Source: Rhodococcus sp. HM1 (GTDB lineage Bacteria; Actinomycetota; Actinomycetes; Mycobacteriales; Mycobacteriaceae). From it: a stretch of 64,000 bases of DNA. Under the pieces are notes generated by a model. It searched no databases. It was given only the letters and a program-made list of their open reading frames with translations, and had not been told where the DNA came from. The first letter of the stretch is position 1; each line of letters starts with the position of its first letter. The position numbers were made by a program, and so were the translations under genes. The stretch covers positions 62,001 through 126,000 of the forward strand of contig NZ_JALPTB010000003.1 of NCBI RefSeq assembly GCF_023218075.1, written 5' to 3'. This document shows positions 1-8,894 of the stretch, piece after piece.

Positions 1-171
1 CCACCATCCCGCGTTCGCGACGCCGAGCGAATCGAGTTCACGTTGCACGTGCGGGGCGATGTCCCGGTGATCCAGCTCGGCTGCGCCGAGTTCGTCGAGC
101 CAGCGGACCCACTGTTCCCACGGCCGGGAGGTGCTGCGCTCGATGGCGGTGACGTTGGCGGGCGCGGTCAT
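1..171 (-). CDS. Partial gene, N-terminal 57 residues of an uncharacterised protein
   Basis: A minus-strand frame begins with ATG at 171-169 and stays open to the window edge, so only the first 57 residues are present. The piece begins MTAPANVTAIE, carries a WxxWVRWLDELGA segment and ends VANAGWW. This resembles the N-terminal helical region that precedes an SRPBCC/AHSA1-like domain in some actinobacterial proteins, but that is a guess from memory. No catalytic motif is visible in the fragment. The downstream neighbour on the same strand lies outside the window. Confidence 0.55.
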   Translation of the reverse strand, partial: MTAPANVTAIERSTSRPWEQWVRWLDELGAAELDHRDIAPHVQRELDSLGVANAGWW

Positions 172-224
172 GCTCCGACACTAGTCCCGGTACGGCCCGG
201 GATCCCGCATTCGGCGGTCCCGGA

Positions 225-767
225 TCAGTGGGTGAGCAGGACCTTCGTGAGCACGACCGACAAGGCGACCAGCATGATGACCGCGGCACTCGTGAGCCAG
301 CCCTTGCTGGGACGTTTGCCGTTGAGTCTGCCGATGACGAGGACGATGCCGCCGATCCGCACGAGCACCGCGATCTCGGCGAGCAGCTGCGCGGTGTGCG
401 GCTCGAGCCAGCCGATCCATCCGATCGCCAGGATCACGCACGGCATCACCGCCGAACTGAGGATCGGTACCGAGTTGCGGACCTCGGCCCGGCGCTCGGC
501 AGCGGTCAGCTGCGCACCCTCCCGGACACTGTGCCCGACCGCCTCGGCGAAGATGTGGGCGACGAACGTCGACAACGTGGTGCCGAGGACGATCGCGATG
601 CCGACGTACTTGTCTTCGGTCACCACCGGCACGAGCGCCGCCAGCACCAGGATGTTGCCGTAGATGTAGGCACTGATGCGGCTGGCGGCGTTGCTGCGGT
701 CGAGCGGCTGACTCCGCGAGAACAGGGGACCGTGCAGCACGGCGTGGGCATCGACCTTCATGCACAC
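225..767 (-). CDS. Integral membrane protein, 180 aa, unknown function
   Basis: The protein has about five hydrophobic segments, roughly residues 33-52, 54-77, 98-117, 127-148 and 156-178, separated by short charged loops, one of which reads REGAQLTAAERRAEVR. It is therefore an inner-membrane protein without a soluble domain. I recognise no transporter or enzyme signature. Two ATG codons lie close together at 767 and 761, and neither has a strong ribosome site, so the start is uncertain by two codons. It follows the MpaB-type oxygenase gene on the same strand after about 65 bp and could be cotranscribed with it. Confidence 0.7.
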   Translation of the reverse strand: MCMKVDAHAVLHGPLFSRSQPLDRSNAASRISAYIYGNILVLAALVPVVTEDKYVGIAIVLGTTLSTFVAHIFAEAVGHSVREGAQLTAAERRAEVRNSVPILSSAVMPCVILAIGWIGWLEPHTAQLLAEIAVLVRIGGIVLVIGRLNGKRPSKGWLTSAAVIMLVALSVVLTKVLLTH

Positions 768-833
768 AAGGGTGGCATGCGATGACCGCGTCTGCGTGCT
801 TCTGTGTCGTCTGTGGGTCGTCGTCTGTGGTTG

Positions 834-1781
834 TCACCGGCTTTCGTGTGCGGGAACCTTCGGGCTGTAGTGGATGGGCAGGTCGCGGCGGTCGAGCGGC
901 GGCAGGTTCCGCGCCGGGGTGTGCACGAGCGGCGCATCGCCCGGGATCCGGCCGGCTTCCCGGTCCCACCCGGCGCGGGCCCGCGGATGGTAGCGATAAC
1001 GCCACGGCACGAGCCGGGTACCGAGACCGATCGCCCGGCCGATCACCCGGTGCAGCCGCTCCTCCGGGCGTGACCACGACAGGCCGAGCAGGTGGCGCAC
1101 GGGCTGGTCGTAGAGGCCGACGGTCAGCCACAGGAATCCGCGGGTGACGACCGAACGCACGGCCCGCCAGACCGGTGCCGGAAACCACCGGAGGAACGGC
1201 GGCCGGTCGAGCTGCGACAGGTCGAGGACGTCCCGGGTGGCCTTGTTGTCCTCGAGAACGTTCCGGCACATGTGGTCCCAGTACTCGAGGAACGCCTCCC
1301 ACGACTCGGGGACCGGGCGCATCGACATCCCGTAGAGGCGGTACCACTGCACGTGTTCGTCGAACAGCCGGTGCTTGTCGGCGAGTGACAGCGGGCCGTC
1401 GAACCATTCGATCGACACGACCAGGCTGTAGAAGAAGGTGGCGTGTGCCCAGTAGAACGTGTCCGGGTCCAGCGCGTGGTACTTGCGGCCGCGGGCGTCG
1501 ACGCCCTTGATGGTGTCGTGGTATCCGCGCACCTGGCGTGCGGTCTCGGCGGCACGGGGTCCGTCGAACACGACGCCGTAGATCGGATACAGCGATCGGT
1601 ACAACCGTTCCCAGCGTTCGTCGAAGAACTTCGAATGCTGTTCGACGCCGGCGCCGAGGCCCGGATGCATGTTCTGCATCGACCCGGCCCACGGCCCGAA
1701 CAGCATGCCGCGCCACCCGCCGAAGTACTTCCAGGTGAGCGAATCCGGCCCGAGCGGCACCGGCGAGTTCTGACTACGCAT
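834..1781 (-). CDS. Oxygenase MpaB family (DUF2236) protein
   Basis: A 315-residue protein of the DUF2236/MpaB family, whose members are haem-dependent or putative oxygenases such as rubber oxygenase and fungal MpaB. Visible family features are an N-terminal WKYFGGWRGMLFGPWAGSMQ segment, the RVRGYHDTIKG-like helix (here RQVRGYHDTIKG), ALDPDTFYWAHATFFYS with the expected histidine, and a later FLEYWDHMC segment. The open frame continues upstream to 1841, but that would overlap the divergent TetR gene, so the ATG at 1781 is preferred. A TetR-type inverted repeat covers this start, which suggests repression by the divergent regulator. The substrate is unknown. Confidence 0.85.
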   Translation of the reverse strand: MRSQNSPVPLGPDSLTWKYFGGWRGMLFGPWAGSMQNMHPGLGAGVEQHSKFFDERWERLYRSLYPIYGVVFDGPRAAETARQVRGYHDTIKGVDARGRKYHALDPDTFYWAHATFFYSLVVSIEWFDGPLSLADKHRLFDEHVQWYRLYGMSMRPVPESWEAFLEYWDHMCRNVLEDNKATRDVLDLSQLDRPPFLRWFPAPVWRAVRSVVTRGFLWLTVGLYDQPVRHLLGLSWSRPEERLHRVIGRAIGLGTRLVPWRYRYHPRARAGWDREAGRIPGDAPLVHTPARNLPPLDRRDLPIHYSPKVPAHESR

Positions 1782-1790
1782 GTTGTCAGA
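1769..1790. promoter_or_regulatory. Candidate TetR operator between oxygenase and regulator
   Basis: A perfect inverted repeat TCTGAC-N10-GTCAGA spans the start codon of the MpaB-type gene and lies 42 bp upstream of the TetR GTG start. Its 22-bp size and placement in a 50-bp divergent intergenic space are typical of TetR autoregulatory operators. The assignment is inferred from symmetry and position only. Confidence 0.5.
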
Positions 1791-1831
1791 GTAGAATTCC
1801 GGCGCGCAGGGGTCAACGACAGGATCGAGCC

Positions 1832-2425
1832 GTGGAACCAACGCGCCGCAGTTGGGCGGGCACCGCCCTCGAGGAGCGTCGGCGCGTGAGACGCGAGGCC
1901 CTTCTGGAGGCGGGAATAGAGCTGCTCGGGGCCGTCGACCGGTCGGCCTCGAACGTGCGAGCGGTGTGCCGCGCTGCCGGACTCACCGAACGGTATTTCT
2001 ACGAAAGCTTCGGCGACCGGGACAAGTTCGTCCGTGCCGTCTACGACGAGGTCGGTGACCGCGCACGGACGGCACTGATCGAAGCCGTCGCCGGAGCGCC
2101 CCCGAACAAGCGCGCGGACGCCGCCGTGCGCGTGTTCGTCGAGCTGATGGTCGATCAGCCCGCCATGGGACGGGTACTGCTGCTCGCGCCGCTGCGTGAA
2201 CCGGCGATCGGCACCAGCGGCGTCGAGCTGGCGCCTCAGTTCGTGACACTCGTGCGGGAGCAGCTCCCCATCGAGGACCCGGAGAAACGGCACATGGTCG
2301 CGGTCGGGCTGGTCGGTGCGCTGACCAGCCTGTTCATGGGCTACCTCGAAGGCACGATCGTCGTGCCCCGAGAAACGCTCGTGCAGCACTGCGTCGAACT
2401 CGTCGAGTGCGCCGGACGCGGTTGA
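1832..2425 (+). CDS. TetR/AcrR family transcriptional regulator
   Basis: A 197-residue regulator starting at GTG. The N-terminal DNA-binding helix-turn-helix is clear: RRVRREALLEAGIELLG, then VRAVCRAAGLTERYFYESFGDRDKFVRAVYDEV, residues about 15-70. The recognition helix TERYFYESF is characteristic of the family. The C-terminal half is a helical ligand-binding and dimerisation domain of unknown ligand. It is divergent from the DUF2236 oxygenase gene with a shared 50-bp control region holding an inverted repeat, so it probably represses that gene and itself. Confidence 0.9.
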   Translation: MEPTRRSWAGTALEERRRVRREALLEAGIELLGAVDRSASNVRAVCRAAGLTERYFYESFGDRDKFVRAVYDEVGDRARTALIEAVAGAPPNKRADAAVRVFVELMVDQPAMGRVLLLAPLREPAIGTSGVELAPQFVTLVREQLPIEDPEKRHMVAVGLVGALTSLFMGYLEGTIVVPRETLVQHCVELVECAGRG

Positions 2426-2496
2426 TCCTGCACCTGGGGTACACGGTTGCACGGCCTCGAGGATGGGTATCCGTCACCCGACGAAGGGAGAATGCG

Positions 2497-2754
2497 ATGC
2501 CGAACCCCTCGATCAAGGACGAGAAACTCTACGAGGAGCTTCGTGACGACGGTGCTTCGAAGGAGAAGGCCGCGCGAATCGCGAATGCCGCCGCCTCGCG
2601 CGGACGGTCGTCGGTGGGGCACAAGGGCGGCAAGTCCGGTTCGTACGAGGACTGGACCGTCGCGGAACTGAAGAAGCGCGCCAAGGAGATCGGGCTCACC
2701 GGATACTCGTCCAAGCGCAAGGGTGAGCTGATCAAGGCCCTGCGCAATCACTGA
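2497..2754 (+). CDS. Small Rho termination factor N-like protein (85 aa)
   Basis: A small basic protein beginning MPNPSIKDEKLYEELRDDGASKEKAARIANA and ending in a SAP/Rho-N-like helix pair, WTVAELKKRAKEIGLTGYSSKRKGELIKAL. The middle part, SRGRSSVGHKGGKSG, is flexible and positively charged. Such proteins are common in actinobacteria (DUF7218/Rho-N annotations) and may bind nucleic acid, but no function is established. The ATG at 2497 follows a good ribosome site (gaagggag, 2483-2490). The last 14 bases of the gene form the first copy of a five-copy 16-bp tandem repeat. Confidence 0.8.
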   Translation: MPNPSIKDEKLYEELRDDGASKEKAARIANAAASRGRSSVGHKGGKSGSYEDWTVAELKKRAKEIGLTGYSSKRKGELIKALRNH

Positions 2755-2820
2755 GGTGCGCAATCACTGAGGTGCGCAATCACTGAGGTGCGCAATCACT
2801 GAGGTGCGCAATCACTGAGG
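2741..2820. repeat. 16-bp tandem repeat, five perfect copies
   Basis: The unit TGCGCAATCACTGAGG occurs five times without error from 2741 to 2820, and a decayed sixth copy starts at 2821. The first copy encodes the last residues and stop codon of the Rho-N-like gene; the rest fill the space to the convergent nei gene. The unit length is not a multiple of three, and there are no unique spacers. Confidence 0.95.
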
Positions 2821-2827
2821 TGCGCGA

Positions 2828-3619
2828 TCACCGATCCGCGCCTCGCTGACAGCGCGGGCAGTGGTAGAAGATCCGCTCCGGGTCGTTCGCGGCGCCCAGC
2901 GTGCCGGACACTACCGTGCTGCCGCAGCGGAGGCACGGTCGTCCGGCCCGCCCGTACACCCACAGGTTCCGGCCCGGACGGCGGTCGCCCGTCGTGATGC
3001 GCACGGCGCGGTCGCGGTTGGCGACGAGCAGCCTGCGTGCCAGATCCACCCACGCGGCAAGGTCGCCGGCGTCTGCTACGGGCACTGCGGGATGCACCCC
3101 GCGCAGGAAACACAGTTCGCTGCGGTACACGTTCCCGACACCGGCGAGGACCCGCTGATCGAGCAACGCCAGTCCGACGGGCCGAGCAGGATCGCGTGCG
3201 AGATTGGCGGCTGCCGGAGCCGGATCCCACGACGGGCCGAGCAGATCCGGGCCCAGATGCCCGATGGCATCGGACTCGCGGTCGCGAGGAAGGACCTCGA
3301 CGATCCCGAGGTCGAAACCCACCGCCTGCACATCGGCGGTCTCGAGAACCAGGCGCGCACGGAATCCGGGTTTGCGCCAGCGGGCGCCACGGGCGTAGAT
3401 CTGCCATTCGCCGTCCATCATCAGGTGCGTGTGCACCGTGTACTCGGGCAACCGCGTCAGGATGTGCTTACCGTACGCGACGGTGCCGGTCACCTCCGCC
3501 CCGGACAGATCCACGGTGGCGTAGCGCGGAACCCGGAAGTCGGAGCGCGTCAACGTCTTTCCCGCCAGCGCCGCGTGCAGCCGCGCCGCGGTCCGGAACA
3601 CGGTGTCGCCCTCGGGCAT
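2828..3619 (-). CDS. nei: Endonuclease VIII / Fpg-Nei family DNA glycosylase
   Basis: A 263-residue base-excision-repair glycosylase that removes oxidised bases and cleaves at the abasic site. Mature N-terminus PEGDTVFRTA supplies the catalytic Pro2 and Glu3. The HLMMDGEWQIY strand, the helix-two-turn-helix region RVLAGVGNVYRSELCFL and the C-terminal zinc finger with CLRCG and YHCPRC pairs are all visible. ATG at 3619 was chosen because the active site requires Pro directly after Met. The gene begins one base after the lhr stop codon, so the two form an operon, matching Rv3296-Rv3297 in M. tuberculosis as I recall. It is probably the Nei2 type. Confidence 0.93.
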   Translation of the reverse strand: MPEGDTVFRTAARLHAALAGKTLTRSDFRVPRYATVDLSGAEVTGTVAYGKHILTRLPEYTVHTHLMMDGEWQIYARGARWRKPGFRARLVLETADVQAVGFDLGIVEVLPRDRESDAIGHLGPDLLGPSWDPAPAAANLARDPARPVGLALLDQRVLAGVGNVYRSELCFLRGVHPAVPVADAGDLAAWVDLARRLLVANRDRAVRITTGDRRPGRNLWVYGRAGRPCLRCGSTVVSGTLGAANDPERIFYHCPRCQRGADR

Positions 3620-3620
3620 G

Positions 3621-6600
3621 TCAGGCCCGCAACCGATAGCCGCGCGGTGTCGCCGAGAATCCCGCCTCGGACAGCAGCGCCGCGAAGTCGTGCCCGTGGA
3701 TCGAACGCCCGTCGACCTTCTCCACCACGATCTTGTCGACGCTGCCCCGCTTGACGGTGGCCGCGAGCGACGCACACGCCACGCGCAGCACGCCGGGATC
3801 GTCGTCGAACGTCAGGAGGGTGCGGCCCCCGCGCTCGACGAACAGCACCAGCCTCCCGTCGACCAGCACCACCAGCCCGCCGGCCTTGCGGCCCGGACGA
3901 TGCCGGGTCGTGTCGTCGGCGCGCGGCGCCGGCCACGGCAGCGCCGCGCCGTACGGATTGGCGGGGTCGCATGCCGCGAGCGTCACCGCCGGGGTCTCGG
4001 CGTGGCGACCTTCGAGGGATTCGCCGTAGGAACGCAACCGATCCACGACCTCGGGCGTCGAGAACTGGGCACCGCCGAGCGAATCGACGAAATAGCCGCG
4101 ACGGCAGCGGCCCGATTCCTCGAAACGCGCGAGCACCTTGTACATCAGGGCGAATCCACCGGGCACGGACTCGCCGGCCACCACCCCGCGCGTCACCACC
4201 CCGTACCGTTCGAGCAGGAGTTCGGCGGTCGCGTGGGCGCGCACCGTCGACTGCGGTTCGGGTTCGGGTAGCAGCGACCACCGCCCGCCCACTGTCGGGG
4301 GTCCGGTCCGCGACGGCAGCGCCGGGCGACCCCGGTACATGCGCGAACGCGGTGCGCGGCGGGGTGCGCGGTGCGCCGGGGTGGCGCGGGACGTGTCCCC
4401 GATCAGGGCGCGCAGAGGCGCGAGGGTGTCGCCGCCGATGTGCCCCGCCCACACCAGATCCCACAGCGCCGCCGCGGCGGCCGCGTCGCTGACCTGGAGG
4501 CCCTGCGCCGCCAGCGCGTCGGCGAGCTGACGGAAGAAGAACCCGCCGCCGCCGGCCAGCGCGTCGAGGATCGCCCGGTGGGTGTCGTTCAACTCGATGT
4601 CGGTGGGTGGCGCCAGGGTGGTCGATGCCGCGTCGGCCGGGTGCAGGCACACCCAGCCGTCCTTGCCCGAGATCGAGCCGGCGCCCGACCACAGCACCTC
4701 ACCGGTCGCGGTGAGCTCGTCCAGCATCGCGGGGGAGTAGTCCCGCACCCGGGGTGCGAGCACGAGCGGTTCCAGGGCGCTGGCCGGGACCGGGAACCCG
4801 GCGAGCTGGTCGACGACGGCCGCGACCCCGTCGATGCCGCGCAGCCCGCCGCCGATGTTGTGCCACGCGGGCAGGAATCGTCCGAGGGTCGCGGTGCTGA
4901 CCGGTTCCACCTCCTGGCGCGCGGCCGCGAGGGAGCGGCGACGCAATCGTCGCAGCACCTCGGTGTCACACCATTCCGATCCGGTCGCACCGGGACGGAA
5001 TTCTCCTGTCGTGACGCGTTTCTCGTCGGCGAGGCGGTGCAGGACGTCCTGGACCACGGCGGCGCCGAGACCGAACCGCGCCGCAGCCTCGGCAGTGGTG
5101 AACGGTCCGTGGGTGCGGGCGTACCGCCCGACGAGGTCGCCGAGCGGATCGGCGACCGGTTCGACGAACGCCGTGGGCACGCCGATCGGCAGCGGCACGC
5201 CGAGGGCGTCGCGCAACCGGGATGCGTCCTCGATCGCCGCCCACCACACGTGGCCGGCGAACGACACCTCCAGCACCCGGTTGCGGGCGGCCAGATCGGC
5301 GATCCATTCCGCCGGGTCGGCGGTGCTCCGTTCCCGTAGTTCGGCGAGGGTCAGCGGCCCGAGCAGACGCAGCAGATCCGCGACACCCTCGGCGTCCCGG
5401 GCGCGCCGGTCCGGCACCAGCCGTTGCAGTTCGTGTTCGGCCGCGGCGATGACGTCGGCGTCGAGCAGTTCCCGCAACTCGACGCGCCCGAGCAGTTCGG
5501 CGAGCAGCGACGAGTCCAGCGACAGGGCGGCCGCGCGGCGTTCGGCGAGGGGACTGTCCCCGTCGTAGAGGAATGCGCCGACGTAGTCGAACAGCAGCGA
5601 ACTCGCGAACGGGGACGCGGTGGCGGTCTCGACGTCCACCAGGCGGATCTGCCGACGGGCGATGCGTCCGAACAGGTCCCGCAGGGCGGCCAGGTCGTAG
5701 ACGTCCTGCAGGCATTCGCGGACAGTCTCGAGCAGGATCGGGAACGTGGGGTAACGGCGTGCCACGTCCAGCAACTGGGCCGAGCGCTGCCGCTGCTGCC
5801 ACAGCGGGGCGCGTTTGCCGGGGTTGCGACGCGGCAGCAGCAGGGCGCGGGCCGCGCACTCCCGGAACCGGGACGCGAACAGGGCCGACCCGCCGACCTG
5901 TTCGGTGACCAGATCCTCGATCTCGTCGCGGTCGAAGACGAAGATCTCCGCGCCGGGCGGGTCGTCCTCGGTGTCGGGCAACCGGACGATGATGCCGTCG
6001 TCGGAGGCCGTCGGATTGGATTCGACACCGAACCGCTCCTGCAGGCGTGCGCCCACCGCGAGTGCCCAGGGTGCGTGCACCCGCAGCCCGAACGGTGAGT
6101 GCAATACGAGCCGCCAGTCGCCGAGTTCGTCGCGGAACCGTTCGACGACGAGGGTGCGGTCGGTGGGCAGGTGCCCGGTCGCGGTGCGTTGTTCGTCGAG
6201 CAGCCGGATCAGGTTCCTGGTGGCGTTGTCGTCGAGTCCGCTTTCCTTGCAGCGGGTTTCGGCGTCCTCCGGGGTGGCGTGTCCGAGTTCGCGGACGAAT
6301 TCGCCCAGGGCTGCGCCGAGTTCGGCTGGCCGGCCCTGGCCGTCGCCGTGCCAGAACGGCAACCGGCCGGGTCGGCCGTAGGCGGGGGAGACCAGTACAC
6401 GGTCGAAGGTGATCTCCTCGATCCGCCAGCTGGTCGCGCCGAGCGCGAAGACGTCGCCGACCCGCGACTCGTACACCATTTCCTCGTCGAGTTCGCCTAC
6501 CCGCGTGGCCTTTTCGCCGACCATATAGACGGTGAACAGACCGCGGTCGGGAATCGTCCCGCCGGAGGTGACCGCGAGACGCTGCGCTCCCGGACGCCCC

Positions 6601-8165
6601 GTGAGGGTGCCTTCGGTACGGTCCCACACCAGACGCGGTCGCAGTTCGGCGAATTCGTCCGAGGGGTACCGTCCGGCCAGCAGATCCAGAGTGGATTCGT
6701 AGGCCGAACGGGGGAGTGTCGCGAACGATCCGGTGCGGCGCACGGTCTCGAACCAGTCGTCGACGTCGAGTGGTTCGAGCGCGGCTGCGGCCACGGTCTG
6801 CTGGGCCAGCACGTCCAGCGGGTTCGCCGGTACCTGCAGGGCCTCGATGCGGCCCGCGACCATTCGTTCGACGGTGACCGCACAGTGGATCAGGTCGGTG
6901 CGGTGCTTGGGGAAGAGCACACCGCGGGAGACCTCGCCGACCTGGTGGCCGGCGCGCCCGACGCGTTGCAGTCCGCTGGCCACCGACGGAGGGGCCTCGA
7001 CCTGGATCACGAGATCCACGGTGCCCATGTCGATGCCGAGTTCGAGGCTCGACGTCGCGACGACGCACGCGAGCCGGCCCGATTTGAGATCGTCCTCGAT
7101 CAGCGCGCGCTGATCCTTGCTCACCGAGCCGTGGTGGGCGCGGGCCAGCAGCGGTTCGGCGCCGTAGCTCACCTCGGTCGGGGCACCGATCTGCGCGGGC
7201 GGACGCGGTTCCCGGTCCACGGTGGCCCCGGCGCGTTCGGCGTGAATCTCGTTGAGCCGCGCCGTCAGTCGCTCGGCCAGGCGTCTCGAGTTCGCGAACA
7301 CGATCGTCGACCGGTGGGCGGTGATGAGGTCGACGAGTTGTTCCTCGACATGTGGCCAGATCGAGCCGGCCTGCGGGGTGGCCGGGAACGGATCCTCGCC
7401 CGCGATCTCGTTCTCCGGCGCCGCGACGCCGAGTTCGGTCATGTCCTCGACCGGCACCCGGACGGTGAGGTCCCAGGTCTTGGTCGCCGGGGGCGCGACG
7501 ATACGGATCGGGGCCTGCCCGGTCAGGAACCGGCCGACCTCCTCGTGGGGACGCACCGTCGCGGACAGGCCGATCCGTTGCGCCGGGCGCGACAGGAGCA
7601 GGTCGAGCCGTTCGAGGGAGACCGCGAGGTGCGTGCCGCGTTTGGTTCCGGCGACCGCGTGCACCTCGTCGACGATCACCGTCTCCACACCGGCGAGCGT
7701 GCTGCGGGCCGCCGAGGTAAGCATGAGGAACAGCGACTCGGGGGTGGTGATGAGGATGTCCGGCGGCTTCTGGACGAGCTTGCGCCGGTCGGCGGGGGTG
7801 GTGTCGCCCGAGCGCACCCCGACGGTGATCTCGGGTGGGTCCAGCCCGAGGCGTTTCGCGGTCTGGGTGATCCCCACCAGGGGGGAGCGCAGGTTCCGTT
7901 CGATGTCGACGGCCAGCGCCTTCAGCGGCGAGACGTAGAGAACCCGCGTCGTGCGGGTGTCGCGGGGTTCGGCCGCCAGCCGGTCGAGCGACCACAGGAA
8001 CGCCGACAGGGTCTTGCCGGAGCCCGTCGGCGCGACGACGAGGGTGTGCAGCCCCGACGAGATCGCCTCCCACGCCCCGAGTTGGGCGGGAGTGGGGGCC
8101 GCGAACGCGCCCGCGAACCACTCGCGGGTGGGCGCGGAGAAGCGGTCGAGGACGGCATCGGTCAC
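3621..8165 (-). CDS. lhr: Lhr-type large superfamily 2 ATP-dependent helicase
   Basis: A 1514-residue helicase, matching the roughly 1500 residues usual for full-length actinobacterial Lhr. Walker A APTGSGKT is at residues 45-52, the DEVH box at 166-169, SATV and the arginine-finger motif QRVGRAGHQ follow in the two RecA domains. The remaining C-terminal part holds the Lhr core winged-helix domain and the long C-terminal extension. Lhr is a 3' to 5' translocase implicated in DNA repair. GTG at 8165 is chosen because no in-frame ATG follows the upstream repeats and MTDAVLDRF aligns with the family start. It is transcribed together with nei. Confidence 0.95.
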   Translation of the reverse strand: MTDAVLDRFSAPTREWFAGAFAAPTPAQLGAWEAISSGLHTLVVAPTGSGKTLSAFLWSLDRLAAEPRDTRTTRVLYVSPLKALAVDIERNLRSPLVGITQTAKRLGLDPPEITVGVRSGDTTPADRRKLVQKPPDILITTPESLFLMLTSAARSTLAGVETVIVDEVHAVAGTKRGTHLAVSLERLDLLLSRPAQRIGLSATVRPHEEVGRFLTGQAPIRIVAPPATKTWDLTVRVPVEDMTELGVAAPENEIAGEDPFPATPQAGSIWPHVEEQLVDLITAHRSTIVFANSRRLAERLTARLNEIHAERAGATVDREPRPPAQIGAPTEVSYGAEPLLARAHHGSVSKDQRALIEDDLKSGRLACVVATSSLELGIDMGTVDLVIQVEAPPSVASGLQRVGRAGHQVGEVSRGVLFPKHRTDLIHCAVTVERMVAGRIEALQVPANPLDVLAQQTVAAAALEPLDVDDWFETVRRTGSFATLPRSAYESTLDLLAGRYPSDEFAELRPRLVWDRTEGTLTGRPGAQRLAVTSGGTIPDRGLFTVYMVGEKATRVGELDEEMVYESRVGDVFALGATSWRIEEITFDRVLVSPAYGRPGRLPFWHGDGQGRPAELGAALGEFVRELGHATPEDAETRCKESGLDDNATRNLIRLLDEQRTATGHLPTDRTLVVERFRDELGDWRLVLHSPFGLRVHAPWALAVGARLQERFGVESNPTASDDGIIVRLPDTEDDPPGAEIFVFDRDEIEDLVTEQVGGSALFASRFRECAARALLLPRRNPGKRAPLWQQRQRSAQLLDVARRYPTFPILLETVRECLQDVYDLAALRDLFGRIARRQIRLVDVETATASPFASSLLFDYVGAFLYDGDSPLAERRAAALSLDSSLLAELLGRVELRELLDADVIAAAEHELQRLVPDRRARDAEGVADLLRLLGPLTLAELRERSTADPAEWIADLAARNRVLEVSFAGHVWWAAIEDASRLRDALGVPLPIGVPTAFVEPVADPLGDLVGRYARTHGPFTTAEAAARFGLGAAVVQDVLHRLADEKRVTTGEFRPGATGSEWCDTEVLRRLRRRSLAAARQEVEPVSTATLGRFLPAWHNIGGGLRGIDGVAAVVDQLAGFPVPASALEPLVLAPRVRDYSPAMLDELTATGEVLWSGAGSISGKDGWVCLHPADAASTTLAPPTDIELNDTHRAILDALAGGGGFFFRQLADALAAQGLQVSDAAAAAALWDLVWAGHIGGDTLAPLRALIGDTSRATPAHRAPRRAPRSRMYRGRPALPSRTGPPTVGGRWSLLPEPEPQSTVRAHATAELLLERYGVVTRGVVAGESVPGGFALMYKVLARFEESGRCRRGYFVDSLGGAQFSTPEVVDRLRSYGESLEGRHAETPAVTLAACDPANPYGAALPWPAPRADDTTRHRPGRKAGGLVVLVDGRLVLFVERGGRTLLTFDDDPGVLRVACASLAATVKRGSVDKIVVEKVDGRSIHGHDFAALLSEAGFSATPRGYRLRA

Positions 8166-8220
8166 TCGTCCATGGTGCACCCGGGGTCCGACATGCGTCG
8201 CAGCTGTGCAGGTTGCCTGG

Positions 8221-8300
8221 CTGTCGCCAGGGGGCAGGTTTGCCCGGCTGTCGCCAGGGGGCAGGTTTGCCCGGCTGCCGCCAGGGGCAGGTTTGCCCGG
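8221..8300. repeat. 27-bp tandem repeat upstream of lhr
   Basis: Two identical 27-bp units (8221-8247 and 8248-8274), a third of 26 bp with small changes (8275-8300) and a decayed partial fourth copy follow each other. Each unit contains GGGCAGGTTTGCCC, a short hairpin-forming core. The tract occupies the 237-bp space between the lhr start and the DUF4383 gene; nothing else was recognised there except the ribosome site of the latter. Confidence 0.9.
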
Positions 8301-8402
8301 CTGTTCCCACGGGTAGGCCACGGAGGTCCCTGCCAGCGATCCTCCTGGCCGGAAGGCACGAGGGTTCTGCCGGCCGGCAGAACTCGAAAGAAGGGAACCG
8401 TC

Positions 8403-8867
8403 ATGGCCGAGCACGCGACACGCAGTATGACGCGGACACCTGTCCAGACCGCCGCCCTGGTGATCGGGGCACTGTTCCTCCTCGTCGGGATTCTCGGGTT
8501 CATCCCCGGCATCACGACCAACTACGACACCATGACCTTCGCCGGTCACCACTCCGAGGCGATGCTGCTCGGCGTGTTCAACGTTTCGATCCTCCACAAC
8601 ATCGTGCATCTGCTCTTCGGTGTGGCCGGGCTCGCGATGGCGCGCACCGTCCCTGCTGCCAGGGCGTTCCTCGTGGGCGGCGGCGTGATCTACGCGGTGC
8701 TGTGGATCTACGGACTGGTGGTCGACGCGGACAGCTCCGCGAACTTCGTTCCGCTCAACACGGCGGACAACTGGCTGCACTTCGGACTGGCGGTCATCAT
8801 GATCGCGGCCGGTGCGCTGCTGGAGCCGCGTAACGATCGGGCGCTGCGCAGCGAGCGCGCGCGGTAA
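8403..8867 (+). CDS. DUF4383 domain membrane protein
   Basis: A 154-residue protein with four hydrophobic segments at roughly residues 14-35, 53-76, 85-107 and 122-140. The GFIPGITTNY motif and HNIVHLLFGVAGL are hallmarks of DUF4383 proteins, an actinobacterial membrane family without known function. The ATG at 8403 has an upstream purine-rich ribosome site (aagaaggg). It stands alone, divergent from lhr and convergent with the TetR gene that follows. Confidence 0.85.
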   Translation: MAEHATRSMTRTPVQTAALVIGALFLLVGILGFIPGITTNYDTMTFAGHHSEAMLLGVFNVSILHNIVHLLFGVAGLAMARTVPAARAFLVGGGVIYAVLWIYGLVVDADSSANFVPLNTADNWLHFGLAVIMIAAGALLEPRNDRALRSERAR

Positions 8868-8894
8868 ACGTCCGCGGATCGTCCGAGCGCCGGT

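Noticed and set aside
2741-2836. Possible CRISPR array
   Set aside because: The units are contiguous 16-mers without unique spacers, and no cas gene is present. The same holds for 8221-8300 and 58311-58428.
6099-8867. A 922-codon open frame on the plus strand opposite lhr
   Set aside because: It is antisense to the clear helicase gene, has no domain or membrane pattern, and arises from GC-rich codon bias. Only its last part, from 8403, is a real gene.
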